Origin: Methylobacterium sp. Leaf104
Lineage (GTDB): Bacteria > Pseudomonadota > Alphaproteobacteria > Rhizobiales > Beijerinckiaceae
Reading direction: 5' to 3'
Length of the DNA stretch: 64,000 bases
Assembly: GCF_001422885.1 (NCBI RefSeq)
Contig: NZ_LMMZ01000023.1
Location: 394,617-458,616, forward strand
Part shown: one piece after another, positions 33,063-41,099 of the stretch
How the letters are laid out: each line of letters begins with the position of its first letter
How positions within the stretch are numbered: position 1 is the first letter of the stretch
Notes under the pieces: model-generated
Databases searched by the model: none
Told to the model about the DNA's origin: nothing
Seen by the model: the letters and a program-made list of their open reading frames with translations, nothing else
Translations under genes and position numbers: made by a program

Positions 33063-33122
33063 GGGCGGCAGGTCCCCTGGGGACACTGAGGCCGTCACCG
33101 GCGGCCATGCCCCCGAGGCCCC

Positions 33123-33326
33123 GTGTCCGCCCAAATCATCCCATTCCCCGAACGGCCGCTCGCCGACCCCTGCGGGGATCCGGTCGCCTGCGGTCACCTC
33201 GTCGAGCTCCCGGGCTCCGAGGGACGCACCCTGGTCTGCCTGCGCTGCGGGCTGGCCGGCCATGACGACACCCGCCTGACCGCCCTCGACGCGGCTCTCG
33301 CAATCGAGGAGGCCGCCGGTGCCTAA
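33123..33326 (+). CDS. Small protein with zinc-ribbon-like cysteines, 67 aa
   Basis: 67 residues from GTG 33123 (MSAQIIPFPERPLAD, an opening common in alphaproteobacterial phage proteins). CGHL and CLRCG form a C-H...C-x-x-C pattern that could bind zinc. It overlaps the endolysin start by 8 bases. Function unknown. Confidence 0.55.
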   Translation: MSAQIIPFPERPLADPCGDPVACGHLVELPGSEGRTLVCLRCGLAGHDDTRLTALDAALAIEEAAGA

Positions 33327-33855
33327 CCTGCCCGCTCCCTACGCCTGGCTGGCTCGCGAGACCGGCCCGAATATTCTGCTGGAGGCCCTCGCCCTCTACG
33401 GGACCAAGGAGACGCCCGGCGCCGCCTCGAACCCCGCCATCCTGGCCTGGGCTCGCGAGACGGGCGTCGCCGGCGCCTACGTGAATGACGGCATCGCCTG
33501 GTGCGGCCTGTTCGTCGCGGTGGTGGCCAAGCGCGCCGGTTTCGAGCCGGTCAAGAACCCCCTGTGGGCCCGCAACTGGGCAACGTTCGGGACCAAGGCG
33601 GACAAGCCAAGCCTGGGCGACGTCCTGGTGTTCGAGCGCGCCGGGGGCGGCGGCCACGTCGGCCTCTACATCGGCGAGAGCGCGACCGTCTTCTACGTCC
33701 TGGGAGGCAACCAGGGGGACGCGGTCAGCATCGCGCCCATCGCCAAGGGCCGCCTCCTCGCCGTCCGCCGTTGCCCCTGGAAGATCGCCCAACCCGCCGG
33801 CGTCCGCCCCATCCGTCTCGCCGTGACCGGTGCCCTCTCGACGAACGAGGCCTGA
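33319..33855 (+). CDS. Endolysin, CHAP/NlpC-like (TIGR02594 type)
   Basis: 178 residues. The sequence has the TIGR02594 layout: WLARE near the start, GIAWCGLFVAVVAKRAG with catalytic-type Cys62, and GGGGHVGLYIGES with His113, then a glycine-rich closing strand. Such enzymes cleave peptidoglycan peptide bonds. No signal peptide, so a holin is expected to release it. Spanin genes follow directly. Confidence 0.8.
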   Translation: MPNLPAPYAWLARETGPNILLEALALYGTKETPGAASNPAILAWARETGVAGAYVNDGIAWCGLFVAVVAKRAGFEPVKNPLWARNWATFGTKADKPSLGDVLVFERAGGGGHVGLYIGESATVFYVLGGNQGDAVSIAPIAKGRLLAVRRCPWKIAQPAGVRPIRLAVTGALSTNEA

Positions 33856-33856
33856 G

Positions 33857-34276
33857 GTGACCGCGCTCCTCGGCCTCCTCGGATCCGGGCTCGGACCCGC
33901 TGGCATCGTCGCCGCCCTCGTGGCCGCGACGGTCGCCGCCTGGGTCTACCTCGGGCGGGCCGGGGCACTCGCGGTCGCGCTGCTCGGCCTGGTGCTCGTG
34001 GCGTACGTCGCCGGGGCCCGCCAGGCCACCGTCGCGGCCGACCTGGCGACCGCCTATGCGGACACCGCCCGGGCCATGGCCGCCCTTGCCGAGGAACGCC
34101 GCCAGGTCACCGCGGCCGCCTCCATCGCCGCCGCGGACGCCCGTCGGGCAATGGCGGCCGAGGACGCCGCGGAGGCCTCGACGAATCGCCTGCGCGATCT
34201 GGAGGCCTCCCTGACCGCAAAGGCGGACACGACCTGCGCCACGGCCGACGACGCGCGTCGTCTGAGGGACCTGTGA
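33857..34276 (+). CDS. Inner-membrane spanin-like (Rz) protein
   Basis: 139 residues from GTG 33857, two bases after the endolysin stop. Two hydrophobic stretches in the first 55 residues (GPAGIVAALVAATVAAWVYL and ALAVALLGLVLVAYVAG) are followed by an alanine-rich coiled coil to the end. Its stop overlaps the start of a lipoprotein gene, the standard Rz/Rz1 arrangement. It could also carry holin activity because of its two membrane segments. Confidence 0.65.
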   Translation: MTALLGLLGSGLGPAGIVAALVAATVAAWVYLGRAGALAVALLGLVLVAYVAGARQATVAADLATAYADTARAMAALAEERRQVTAAASIAAADARRAMAAEDAAEASTNRLRDLEASLTAKADTTCATADDARRLRDL

Positions 34277-34566
34277 TGCGCCTCGCCCTCGTGCCCGCCG
34301 TCGCCGCCCTCGGCCTCATGCTCGGGGGCTGCCCCGACAAGGCCGCTCTCGACCTCTCGACCCGGCCCAACCTGCCGCCGGTCCCTGCCGACCTTACCGC
34401 CTGCTTTGCGCGGGCATTCCCGGAGATTCCGGATCGGGCCCTGTCCCGTGCCGACGTCGTCCGGATCATCGCAACCGCCAAGCTCACGGACCGCGCCAAG
34501 ACGGCGTGCGGCGAGCGGCTCCTCGCCTGGGCGTCCGACGTCCAGCGCGAGTACGGGAGACACTGA
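34276..34566 (+). CDS. Outer-membrane spanin-like (Rz1) lipoprotein
   Basis: 96 residues from ATG 34276, overlapping the previous stop (TGATG). It has a lipoprotein signal with lipobox LGGC (cysteine at residue 19), then a proline-containing region (STRPNLPPVPADLTAC). It would span the periplasm together with the inner spanin and fuse the membranes at lysis. The C-terminal 50 residues are longer than in the shortest Rz1 proteins. Confidence 0.65.
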   Translation: MRLALVPAVAALGLMLGGCPDKAALDLSTRPNLPPVPADLTACFARAFPEIPDRALSRADVVRIIATAKLTDRAKTACGERLLAWASDVQREYGRH

Positions 34567-34567
34567 C

Positions 34568-35011
34568 GTGGACGCCATCCTCACCACCCTCGTTGGCGAT
34601 GCCAAGCCGCTCGCCCTGATCGCTGGCATCCTCGGGGCCGTGCTCCTGGCATGGCCCTGGATCCGGAAGAATTTCCGCGAGATCTCGGATGCCGAGGCCA
34701 TCCGCGTGGCCGGCGACGCCCTTCGCAAGGAGATGGGCGAGCTCCTGGACAAGGAACAAGCGAAGGTCGTCACGTTGACGGCGTCCCTCGACGAGGCGTC
34801 GACGCAGATGCGCGGCCTCCGGGAGGAGAACGGTGGGCTCAAGGCCGACATGGCGAGCCTGCGCAAGGAGGTCCGGGCCATGGTCCGCATGTGCCTGTCC
34901 ATGCGCCGGGCGATGCAGCGTGCCGTCGACACCGGAGACTGCGCACCCCTCCGCCTGTGGCTCGACCTAAACCCCGGCGACGAGGACGAGGACATGAGGC
35001 CCGCGGCATGA
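34568..35011 (+). CDS. Membrane protein with coiled coil, possible holin
   Basis: 147 residues from GTG 34568. One N-terminal transmembrane segment (ALIAGILGAVLLAWPWI) is followed by a long helical, charged region (EQAKVVTLTASLDEAST). A single N-in membrane segment with a cytoplasmic coil is seen in some phage membrane proteins. Its place in the lysis block suggests a holin or holin modulator (inference). Confidence 0.5.
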   Translation: MDAILTTLVGDAKPLALIAGILGAVLLAWPWIRKNFREISDAEAIRVAGDALRKEMGELLDKEQAKVVTLTASLDEASTQMRGLREENGGLKADMASLRKEVRAMVRMCLSMRRAMQRAVDTGDCAPLRLWLDLNPGDEDEDMRPAA

Positions 35012-35193
35012 CCCCGGCGGCCGGCCTCCTCGCGCTCTACTGCGTCGCCGCGGCGCCGTCGCCGTCCGTGAATGCGGACGTGCTCGCCGCTCTCCAAGGC
35101 GCCCCGGTGCCGGCCGCGGCCGCAAAGGCGGACGTGGCCCTGGCCATCCGGGCGGCGGCCGCCATGCGCAAGGGGGACCGTCATGGCCGTTGA
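35008..35193 (+). CDS. Very small alanine-rich protein, 61 aa
   Basis: 61 residues, ATG overlapping the previous stop (ATGA). The N-terminus is hydrophobic (GLLALYCVAAAPS). Two hairpins of the GTCCGY-N4-GCGGAC type are read as SVNADV and AAKADV. Function unknown; the reading is supported mainly by coupling. Confidence 0.35.
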   Translation: MTPAAGLLALYCVAAAPSPSVNADVLAALQGAPVPAAAAKADVALAIRAAAAMRKGDRHGR

Positions 35194-35353
35194 GATCGCC
35201 ACTCGTGCCGTCATCGAGGCCGCGAACGCCCTGGTGCGGTCCCGCCGGTGGTACCTCGAACTGCCCGACGACCGGCCCCTGCCGGACGATCTCGCGGCCG
35301 CCCTCGAACGGGCCCTCGCCGCCCTCAACGCCGCGGAGGCCTCCCATGTGTGA
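35183..35353 (+). CDS. Very small protein, 56 aa
   Basis: 56 residues from ATG 35183, overlapping the previous gene by 11 bases and the next by 8. AVEIATRAVIEAANALVRSR then LPDDLAAALERALAAL forms two helices. No family recognised. Confidence 0.4.
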   Translation: MAVEIATRAVIEAANALVRSRRWYLELPDDRPLPDDLAAALERALAALNAAEASHV

Positions 35354-35549
35354 CGCGGATCCCTGCCGCAGGGCCCTGACGCCCGTCGAGGAGGCCCGCC
35401 TGTTCGCCATCGACGCCCTCCGTGCCGCCCGTGCCGCGATGGCGGCGCCCGGGGTCCCCGCCGGCGAGGCCATGCTGGCGGTCTTCACCGTTCTCGCCGC
35501 GGCCGCCCTGTTCCCGGAGCTCGTCACGGATCCTCCCGCAGGGGGCTAG
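35346..35549 (+). CDS. Very small protein, 67 aa
   Basis: 67 residues from ATG 35346. MCDADPCRRALTPVEEARLF then an alanine-rich helix (AMLAVFTVLAAAALFPEL) that could be a weak membrane segment. It ends at the start of the promoter-like element at 35549. Confidence 0.4.
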   Translation: MCDADPCRRALTPVEEARLFAIDALRAARAAMAAPGVPAGEAMLAVFTVLAAAALFPELVTDPPAGG

Positions 35550-35601
35550 TGACGGTCGTTCCGGGCGGTGGATGATGGGCTCCTCACCAACTCAGGAGCC
35601 C
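35549..35601 (+). promoter_or_regulatory. Promoter-like element with SD-covering hairpin (copy A)
   Basis: GTGACG (35549-35554), 16 bases, GATGAT (35571-35576), then GGGCTCCT (35577-35584) and AGGAGCCC (35594-35601), a perfect 8-bp stem whose right arm is the Shine-Dalgarno sequence of the gene at 35605. The same plan recurs at 44437 and 45000 with compensating stem changes. Reading as -35/-10 is plausible but weak by sigma-70 rules. Confidence 0.5.
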
Positions 35602-35604
35602 CCC

Positions 35605-35874
35605 GTGAAGCCCGAGTACCTCGAACTCGCCACCAAGCTCAACGCGACGCGTCAGGGCTACATCCACGAAGTGGAGACCTGGAGCGGCCGCTCGCTCACC
35701 CAGGGCAAACCCGGGGCTCACCGGGGGTTCGCCTTCGGGATCGAGCTCGATGCCGGCATCGAGGATGCCCTCTCGGGCGCGCTGCTGCACGAGCTCTACC
35801 GCCGGATCGCCTCCCTCGGCGTCGAGCTCCAGGGCCTCGGTCTCGACGTCGCAGAATACGCGGAGCCTTTCTGA
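35605..35874 (+). CDS. Small phage protein, 89 aa, similar plan to gene 39311
   Basis: 89 residues from GTG 35605 with AGGAG upstream. ATRQGYIHEVETWSGRSLTQG shares the pattern GxY...ExWSGxxL..G with the protein at 39311-39628 (GRYQDSLLGGSEAWSGSTLKG). The two look like distant paralogues. Function unknown. Preceded by promoter-like element A. Confidence 0.5.
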   Translation: MKPEYLELATKLNATRQGYIHEVETWSGRSLTQGKPGAHRGFAFGIELDAGIEDALSGALLHELYRRIASLGVELQGLGLDVAEYAEPF

Positions 35875-35877
35875 GCC

Positions 35878-36414
35878 ATGGCCCGTACGAAGGAGGAGGC
35901 CCGGGCGCTCCGTGAGGCGGTGCTAGACCGCTGGGCGTCCGGCATGGCCATGGCCGAGATCGCCAGCGAATGCGGCATCACCCGCCCGTACGTCGGCGTC
36001 ATCCTGAACGGCGCCCGGGCGAGGTTGGACCGCCGCGCCGGGTATCGCTACGCCGTCCACGGCCTCGTGCGGCTCTCGCCCGCGCCCGCCCCGGTACGGC
36101 CTGCGCAAGCCCTGACGCCGCCCGCCCCTCCACGTCCGGGCGGGAGGCCAGACCCTGCCCGCCGGGAGGCCATCCTCGACGCATGGGCGTCGGGACTCGA
36201 TGCCCCCACCATCGCCGCCCCTCTCGGTATGCGGTGGCGGTCGGTCATAATGGTGGTCGTCAGGGCACGGGCGAAGGGGGACCGCCGTGCCCATCGCCGG
36301 CAGCCCGATGCGGCTAACGGCCTGACCGACGCGTACCGCCGGACCCTCGACCGGCTGGATCGCCTCTACGGGGTCCGCGCCGTGCTCCAGGAGGACGCCC
36401 GTGTCGCGGCGTGA
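35878..36414 (+). CDS. Protein with two helix-turn-helix motifs, 178 aa
   Basis: 178 residues from ATG 35878. Two similar HTH units, LDRWASGMAMAEIASECGIT and LDAWASGLDAPTIAAPLGMR, are separated by a basic and proline-rich linker. The sequence LDxWASGxxxxxIAxxxG repeats, pointing to an internal duplication. A tandem-HTH DNA-binding regulator, perhaps of late genes (inference). Its 3' end overlaps the next gene by 14 bases. Confidence 0.55.
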   Translation: MARTKEEARALREAVLDRWASGMAMAEIASECGITRPYVGVILNGARARLDRRAGYRYAVHGLVRLSPAPAPVRPAQALTPPAPPRPGGRPDPARREAILDAWASGLDAPTIAAPLGMRWRSVIMVVVRARAKGDRRAHRRQPDAANGLTDAYRRTLDRLDRLYGVRAVLQEDARVAA

Positions 36415-36673
36415 CTACGTGCTCCACGAGTGGCTGCCAGAGCATGGCACCTGGCTCGCCCTAGTGTGCTCCGTCCTTGCCGGCGTCACCGCGCCGGACG
36501 TCCCGGGCGCCGCGCAGGCCCTTGCCTGGCTGGGCGCGGCCGTGTTCTGGCTGGGGTTCCTGCTCGTCCTGCGCGCGCTCACATGGAAACCCTGGCCGGA
36601 GCCCGAGGCCGCGCGACGGCCGTATGCGGAAAACGTCGTGCCGCTGCGCCCTGGCCCGGACCGGCCGGCCTGA
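36401..36673 (+). CDS. Small membrane protein, holin candidate, 90 aa
   Basis: 90 residues from GTG 36401. Two hydrophobic segments (TWLALVCSVLAGVTAPDVPG and ALAWLGAAVFWLGFLLVL) around a short turn, then a charged proline-rich C-terminus. Size, topology and nearness to the lysis genes fit a class II holin, but the family was not recognised. Confidence 0.5.
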   Translation: MSRRDYVLHEWLPEHGTWLALVCSVLAGVTAPDVPGAAQALAWLGAAVFWLGFLLVLRALTWKPWPEPEAARRPYAENVVPLRPGPDRPA

Positions 36674-36782
36674 TCGAGCACGCGAAAAACGAATCGCTAT
36701 CATTCGTTGTCAGCCCCTCGCGGAGGGGCGTCCCCCCGGAGGCGCTGTAACGCCTCAACGGAGGGACTGACCCAGACAACGG

Positions 36783-37697
36783 ATGGTCCCGATGTCCAAG
36801 GCTGACAACCACTCTACCACGCTCCCCGCCACCATCACCACGCCCACGCCGGTGGTCATGCTCGTCGACGGCGAGCCCATGGCGGACAGCCGCGAGATCT
36901 CGCTGCGGTTCGGCAAGCGGCACGACCACGTCCTGCGCAGCATCGACGCCCTGGTCGCGTCCGGCGAGGACCTTGGGTACGCCCGGTTCGCCCCCGCCAG
37001 CTACGACCTGGATGTGCTCCCCAAAAATGGGGAGGAGGGTCGGAGCCACGTCCGCACCCACCGCTGCTACCGGATGAACGAGGCCGCGTTCAGCCTCGTG
37101 GTCATGGGGTTCACCGGCGGCAAGGCGCTCCGGTGGAAGGTGGCCTACGCCACCGCGTTCCGCGCGATGGAGACGGAGCTACGGGCCCGGCAGGCTCCCG
37201 CCCCGGCGCTGGACCTGAACGACCCCGCCGCCCTCAGGGGACTCCTCCTCGGGTATTCCGAGCAACTCCTCGCCGCCAGGGCCGAGGTCGCCCAGACCCG
37301 GCAGGCCCTCGTGGTCACGGAGCAGCGTGCGGCCGTTGCCGAGACGGTCATCGCCGAGACCCGCCCGGCGGTCGAGTTCTACCACCAGTTCGCCGAGGCG
37401 GGCGGGCTCTACAACCTCCAGAACGCCGGCCGGGCCCTCGGCGCCCCGCCCAACGGGTTCGTCGCCTGGCTCCGCAAGGCCTACCTGTTCAACCAGGGCG
37501 GCAGCCTCGTGCCCAAGGCGCCCTTCATCAAGATGGGCCTATTCGAGGTTCGGGTCGTCATCGTCAATGACGTCGCGCGGTCCCAGTCCCTCGTGACCCC
37601 CTGGGGCCTGACCTACCTGGCCAAGGCCTGGGCCAAGGCGGAGGCCGAGAAGCGGCGCGCGGCGTCGGAACAGGACCTGTTCGGGAACGCGGCCTGA
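36783..37697 (+). CDS. Phage antirepressor, Rha N-terminal domain and ANT/KilA-C C-terminal domain
   Basis: 304 residues (ATG 36783, or 36792). Residues 30-125 match the Rha domain: VVMLVDGEPMADSREISLRF, GKRHDHVLRSID, RCYRMNEAAFSLVVMGFTGGKAL and KVAYATAFRAME. Residues ~190-300 match the ANT/KilA-C domain (GLYNLQNAGRALGAPPNGFV, WLRKAYLF, VTPWGLTYLAKAW). The family interferes with phage repressors and lysogenic control. The 5' gap 36674-36782 holds hairpins CCCCTC/GAGGGG and GAGGCG/CGCCTC. Confidence 0.85.
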   Translation: MVPMSKADNHSTTLPATITTPTPVVMLVDGEPMADSREISLRFGKRHDHVLRSIDALVASGEDLGYARFAPASYDLDVLPKNGEEGRSHVRTHRCYRMNEAAFSLVVMGFTGGKALRWKVAYATAFRAMETELRARQAPAPALDLNDPAALRGLLLGYSEQLLAARAEVAQTRQALVVTEQRAAVAETVIAETRPAVEFYHQFAEAGGLYNLQNAGRALGAPPNGFVAWLRKAYLFNQGGSLVPKAPFIKMGLFEVRVVIVNDVARSQSLVTPWGLTYLAKAWAKAEAEKRRAASEQDLFGNAA

Positions 37698-37710
37698 CCG
37701 TGCAGCGAAA

Positions 37711-37736
37711 GCGTAGCTAACCCCGGTCAGCTACGC
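37711..37736. terminator. Inverted repeat between convergent genes
   Basis: GCGTAGCT and AGCTACGC flank ten bases. It lies between the antirepressor stop (37697) and the stop of the leftward gene (37727), so it could end both transcripts. The left arm continues AAC, sharing GTAGCTAAC with the operator-like palindrome at 2735-2762. It could therefore be a second binding site for the same protein. Confidence 0.4.
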
Positions 37737-38269
37737 ATCACCGCCGTCCGGGCATCCCGGGCGGCATCCTCGCGGGCACGGATCGCCCCTGCCTCGGAAC
37801 GGTACTCGTCGCTCCTCCACCACCAGCGCCGGTGGAACAGGCGCAGGAACCGGGTCTTCTTGATAGGCTCCGCCAGGACCGCCGCCTCGGCCTCGTCCGC
37901 GCGCTCATCTGCGGTCATCGCCATTCTGCACAGAGGAAGCCCATGGCGCTGGGCGACATCGTCGTACGCTGCTTGAAACGCCGTCTCGTATTGAAGCTCG
38001 GCGCTGCCATCGTCGTACGTCCTGCCCGTAATCCGGAGGGCTGGGTCAGATGGCGCGCATGCCTTTAACGCTCTGCTCAGTATCTGTATTTGCGCCAACC
38101 TTCCCGCATCCGTAGCTTTCTCAGATGCCTTGGCTTTTGCAAGTTGGCGCTCCAAGCGCTCCGCGTAGCGCTGCCACGACATCGTAGCCTCTGCCTGGTC
38201 CGCGACAGCATCACGGGCCGCCCAAACTAGACCAATCCGCGCATAGTCGACACCCTGATATCCACTCAC
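37727..38269 (-). CDS. Hypothetical protein, 180 aa, helical, leftward
   Basis: 180 residues, the only leftward gene in 32701-41095. Less GC-rich than its neighbours. The N-terminal half is a coiled coil (RYAERLERQLAKAKASEKA) and the C-terminal part is tryptophan-rich and basic (RLFHRRWWWRSDEYRSEAG). Its promoter region has a perfect palindrome at 38284-38301. Isolated, AT-richer and self-regulated-looking, it may be an acquired cargo gene. No family recognised. Confidence 0.5.
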   Translation of the reverse strand: MSGYQGVDYARIGLVWAARDAVADQAEATMSWQRYAERLERQLAKAKASEKATDAGRLAQIQILSRALKACAPSDPALRITGRTYDDGSAELQYETAFQAAYDDVAQRHGLPLCRMAMTADERADEAEAAVLAEPIKKTRFLRLFHRRWWWRSDEYRSEAGAIRAREDAARDARTAVMRS

Positions 38270-38283
38270 TGTACCACCCTCCC

Positions 38284-38301
38284 ATCAGGAATAATCCTGA
38301 T
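38284..38301. promoter_or_regulatory. Palindrome ATCAGGA-ATAA-TCCTGAT, operator-like
   Basis: A perfect 7-bp inverted repeat with a 4-base centre, 15 bases upstream of the leftward start at 38269 in an AT-rich gap. It sits where a -10/operator overlap would be expected, so autoregulation is possible. The plus-strand right arm and flank (TCCTGATAAA) also occurs in the hairpin at 49822-49843. Confidence 0.45.
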
Positions 38302-38478
38302 AAACGGCAATTCTATAGAGACTAGCGACGGAGCATATCCCCCTCCCACATCGAGCCCAGGGACAACTGCCGGTGGCAGGCTAAAAATCGCACGAGGGTT
38401 AACGTACGCCTATTGCTATACGCAAAGGCGGGCCGCATATTGGGTCCAGGAGACGGTTACGCCGCTCCCCCTCAAACG

Positions 38479-38853
38479 ATGGACACCTCCTCGATGGCTT
38501 CCTCCCCCCTTCCCACCACGCTCACGACGCCCACCGCCCTGATCCGACTGACCCTGGATCAGATGGAGCGCACAGCCGCGATCCTCAGCAAGCACGGGCT
38601 CGACGACATCGTGGCCGTGCTTGCCGGCGACCTGCACGGCTACGGCCCGACCGGGCACCTGGTCATCCGCGGCGGCTGGACCGTCTGGGCATACGACCCC
38701 CAGGACGGCGAGCCCGAGGGCGTGGGCGCCCAGCCCACGCGGCCCGATGACCAAGACCTGATCAGGCCCGGCACCCGGATCGTCTGCCGGAACGCGTCCG
38801 CGTTCGAGGTGACCCGGATAGTCAGGGACGCCCGGGCAAACACCCCGGCCTAA
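38479..38853 (+). CDS. Hypothetical phage protein, 124 aa
   Basis: 124 residues from ATG 38479. The N-terminus is threonine/serine-rich, then a helix (IRLTLDQMERTAAILSKHGL) and a beta-rich body (GHLVIRGGWTVWAYDPQDG). Function unknown. First gene of the rightward group after the divergent gap 38270-38478. Confidence 0.5.
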   Translation: MDTSSMASSPLPTTLTTPTALIRLTLDQMERTAAILSKHGLDDIVAVLAGDLHGYGPTGHLVIRGGWTVWAYDPQDGEPEGVGAQPTRPDDQDLIRPGTRIVCRNASAFEVTRIVRDARANTPA

Positions 38854-38902
38854 GCCCCCCCAGCCCCCCGGGTTCGCCGGGGGGCCAGCCTCCGAGGCTC
38901 AC

Positions 38903-39283
38903 ATGCTCCCGTCCGACAAACCCCCAGCGAAGCGCATTGGTCGCCCGCCTTTGCCCCCGACGTCGACGACCGTCCTCGCTCAAGTCGGCCGCCTGATCCT
39001 GGGGCGCGAGTGGCAGCGCCCGATGGCACGCCTGCTCGGGCAACTGCACCCCGAGGGCCCACGCGAGACGATGGATCCGCGTCTGATCCAGCGCTGGGCC
39101 GGTGGCCTCCGCCGGGTCCCCGAGTGGGTCGTCCCGAAGCTGACGGAGCTCCTGGAAATGAGGGCGGTAGAGCTCCAGCGACAGTCGCGGGAGGCCTACG
39201 AACTCGCAGAGCAACTCAAGCATCACGGTCTCGCCGAACCACCAGTCGATCCCAGCACACTCGACGAATACGACGAATACTAG
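38903..39283 (+). CDS. Hypothetical phage protein, 126 aa
   Basis: 126 residues from ATG 38903. A basic N-terminus (KPPAKRIGRPPLPPTS) precedes a segment RPMARLLGQLHPEGPRETMD with LIQRWAGGLRRVPEWVVPKL, which resembles a Cro-like helix-turn-helix with an R-W-x-x-G recognition pattern. It ends in an acidic tail (STLDEYDEY). Possibly DNA-binding. Confidence 0.5.
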   Translation: MLPSDKPPAKRIGRPPLPPTSTTVLAQVGRLILGREWQRPMARLLGQLHPEGPRETMDPRLIQRWAGGLRRVPEWVVPKLTELLEMRAVELQRQSREAYELAEQLKHHGLAEPPVDPSTLDEYDEY

Positions 39284-39310
39284 AACTGCCCCCCGTCTCA
39301 GGAGCCCCTC

Positions 39311-39628
39311 GTGTCGTACACGCACATCACCCCCGCGGCCCGTTCCATCGCGTTGAGCCTGGCCAATGGCCGCTATCAAGATTCCCTTCTCGGTGGCTCT
39401 GAGGCTTGGAGCGGATCCACGCTCAAGGGTAGCGCTCGCAAGCACAGCGGGCGCTACCATGCCTCGCGCCAGGACCTCCTCGCGCGCCTGCGGGCGTGCC
39501 CGGACCTTGAGGTCCGCGACGTGACCGGCCCGCACAACAGGCGCGAACTCGACATCCGCGTCGTCGGCGAGCTCACCGCGGACGTGACCGGCGAGGACGC
39601 CGAGGCGCTCGCCGGAATCGCAGCCTGA
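39311..39628 (+). CDS. Small phage protein, 105 aa, SGxxL family
   Basis: 105 residues from GTG 39311 with AGGAG upstream. The opening SIALSLANGRYQDSLLGGSE and AWSGSTLKGSARKHSGRYH is typical of a widespread small phage family without known function. Related in plan to the protein at 35605. A strong hairpin follows the stop. Confidence 0.55.
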   Translation: MSYTHITPAARSIALSLANGRYQDSLLGGSEAWSGSTLKGSARKHSGRYHASRQDLLARLRACPDLEVRDVTGPHNRRELDIRVVGELTADVTGEDAEALAGIAA

Positions 39629-39637
39629 GCCGTCCTC

Positions 39638-39664
39638 GGGTGTGTCAGATTTCCTGACACACCC
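39638..39664. terminator. Hairpin terminator-like GGGTGTGTCAG/CTGACACACCC
   Basis: An 11-bp perfect stem with the 5-base loop ATTTC, beginning ten bases after the stop at 39628. No U-tract follows in either direction, so termination efficiency is uncertain. Confidence 0.55.
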
Positions 39665-39793
39665 CGACCTCCCGCCAGTCGCCTCTCAGGGGGACACTGG
39701 CCGGGGGCCGGATACTCCGGTTCACCGCACGCACCCCATGAGGGAGCCCTATCCGCCGGCAGGGCACCGGCACCCCCCCATGGGACATTTCCG

Positions 39794-40126
39794 ATGATCG
39801 ACCTCAACACCCGCATCGAGACTGCCGAGACCAGGGCCGCCTGCAAGATGGGCATGGCCAAGACGCGCCGGCACTTCCACATCCTCCTCGCCCCGGAGGA
39901 CGCAAAGGCGCTGGGCGTCTGCGGCGGCTCGCTCAACCTCGATGTCGCCGCCCGCCAGGGCACGGTCGACCTGGTCTACGCCTCCGTCGACGGCGCCTGC
40001 CGCGAGATCTCGGACGAGCCCTCCGAGCCCGAGGCGCAGGCTCTGACCGTCGCCCACGCGCGCCGCAACCCGGTCGGCGCCGCGCTGGAGCTCCTGCGTA
40101 TCGACCTCGAACGCCGCGCTGCCTGA
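39794..40126 (+). CDS. Hypothetical phage protein, 110 aa
   Basis: 110 residues from ATG 39794. HFHILLAPEDAKALGVCGGS then strands with VDLVYASVDGACREI and a helical end. No family recognised. It stands alone between a hairpin and the next start about 110 bases on. Confidence 0.45.
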   Translation: MIDLNTRIETAETRAACKMGMAKTRRHFHILLAPEDAKALGVCGGSLNLDVAARQGTVDLVYASVDGACREISDEPSEPEAQALTVAHARRNPVGAALELLRIDLERRAA

Positions 40127-40237
40127 TCCCACCACCCGCCGGGGCCCAGCGCCCCGGCCCCTCTCCGGGCGCCTCCGACATGGGGCGTCGGGACGGGGGC
40201 CGGCACACCCGCCCGCTGCCCGATCAGGAGCTCGCAA

Positions 40238-40597
40238 ATGCTTTTCCCGTCTACCTTGGGCCCCACCGGCGCCCGAGTCCCCACCGAGGCCGAGGCCAAG
40301 GTGTTCGCCAGGCGGCCGCTCCACTGCCGAGCGACCGGGGCCTCTCTGTCGTACCCGCAGCGCAAGGTGCTCTCCCTCGCGACGTCCGATCTGCTTGGGT
40401 TCCCCGTCTGGGCGATTGCCCAGCTGGAAGGCATGACCAAGGTCGAGGTCCTCGCCCATGCCCGCGCCCTGCATGTCCGGGGCCTGGTCCACCTCGACCG
40501 CGTTGACGGTGAAGCGCACCTTTTTCCGTGCCCCCTCGGCCTCCGCGTCAAGAACCGGGCGCGCCACGTCGCGAAGGCGCTCGGTCATGGCGCATAG
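40238..40597 (+). CDS. Winged-helix-like phage protein, 119 aa
   Basis: 119 residues from ATG 40238. VLSLATSDLLGFPVWAIAQL with EGMTKVEVLAHARALHVRG forms a winged helix-turn-helix-like pattern, followed by a short wing (VHLDRVDGEAHLF). A small regulator is likely; target unknown. Overlaps the next gene by 11 bases. Confidence 0.5.
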   Translation: MLFPSTLGPTGARVPTEAEAKVFARRPLHCRATGASLSYPQRKVLSLATSDLLGFPVWAIAQLEGMTKVEVLAHARALHVRGLVHLDRVDGEAHLFPCPLGLRVKNRARHVAKALGHGA

Positions 40598-41099
40598 GCC
40601 TCGCTCCGCCGCGGAGCACATCGCGGAGATCGCCGCACGGGTCGCCGCTCGTGCGATGGAGCCCGCCGCCGAGACCAAGCCCGAGCGCGAGTGGCAGCAT
40701 GCCAAGCGCGACCGCCATGAAGTTGGCGGCAACGGAGGGCCCCTGTTGGAGCCCGTCGGACCCGACCTGCGCTTCGGTGCTCGCGAGGTCCTCAAGGTCG
40801 CCGAGTTGATGCTCGGTAGCCGGTGCACGACCTCCGCCGCGCTGCTCCTCGGCGAGAATCCCAGGCAGGTCCGCCGGTGGAGGTCTGGCGATGCCGAGCC
40901 ACCCCGGGCGGCTCGGCACTGGCTGGTCATGGAATGCCGGACCCGGATCGCGGAGCTCCAGGCCGCGGTCGAGGAGCTCGCGAGACTCGATCCGCCGCCA
41001 CCACCGCCGGAGCCCCCCGCTCCGACCGCACCCCAGCGCCAGCCCTGCGATCCCAGGCAAGTCGACCTTGAGGACTGGCTCGACGCGACGAAACCCTAG
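40587..41099 (+). CDS. Hypothetical phage protein with HTH, 170 aa
   Basis: 170 residues from ATG 40587. A basic N-terminal region precedes SRCTTSAALLLGENPRQVRR with WRSGDAEPPRAARHWL, a Cro-like HTH pattern (R-W-xSG-xxxP). A proline-rich linker and the tail VDLEDWLDATKP follow. It converges on the relaxase gene, whose stop overlaps its own by 4 bases. Confidence 0.5.
   Translation: MAHRPRSAAEHIAEIAARVAARAMEPAAETKPEREWQHAKRDRHEVGGNGGPLLEPVGPDLRFGAREVLKVAELMLGSRCTTSAALLLGENPRQVRRWRSGDAEPPRAARHWLVMECRTRIAELQAAVEELARLDPPPPPPEPPAPTAPQRQPCDPRQVDLEDWLDATKP

Noticed and set aside
32704..33108. Leftward 134-codon reading opposite the gene at 32701
   Set aside because: The plus strand has a better ribosome site and a recognisable family opening; the minus reading also translates the hairpin repeat.
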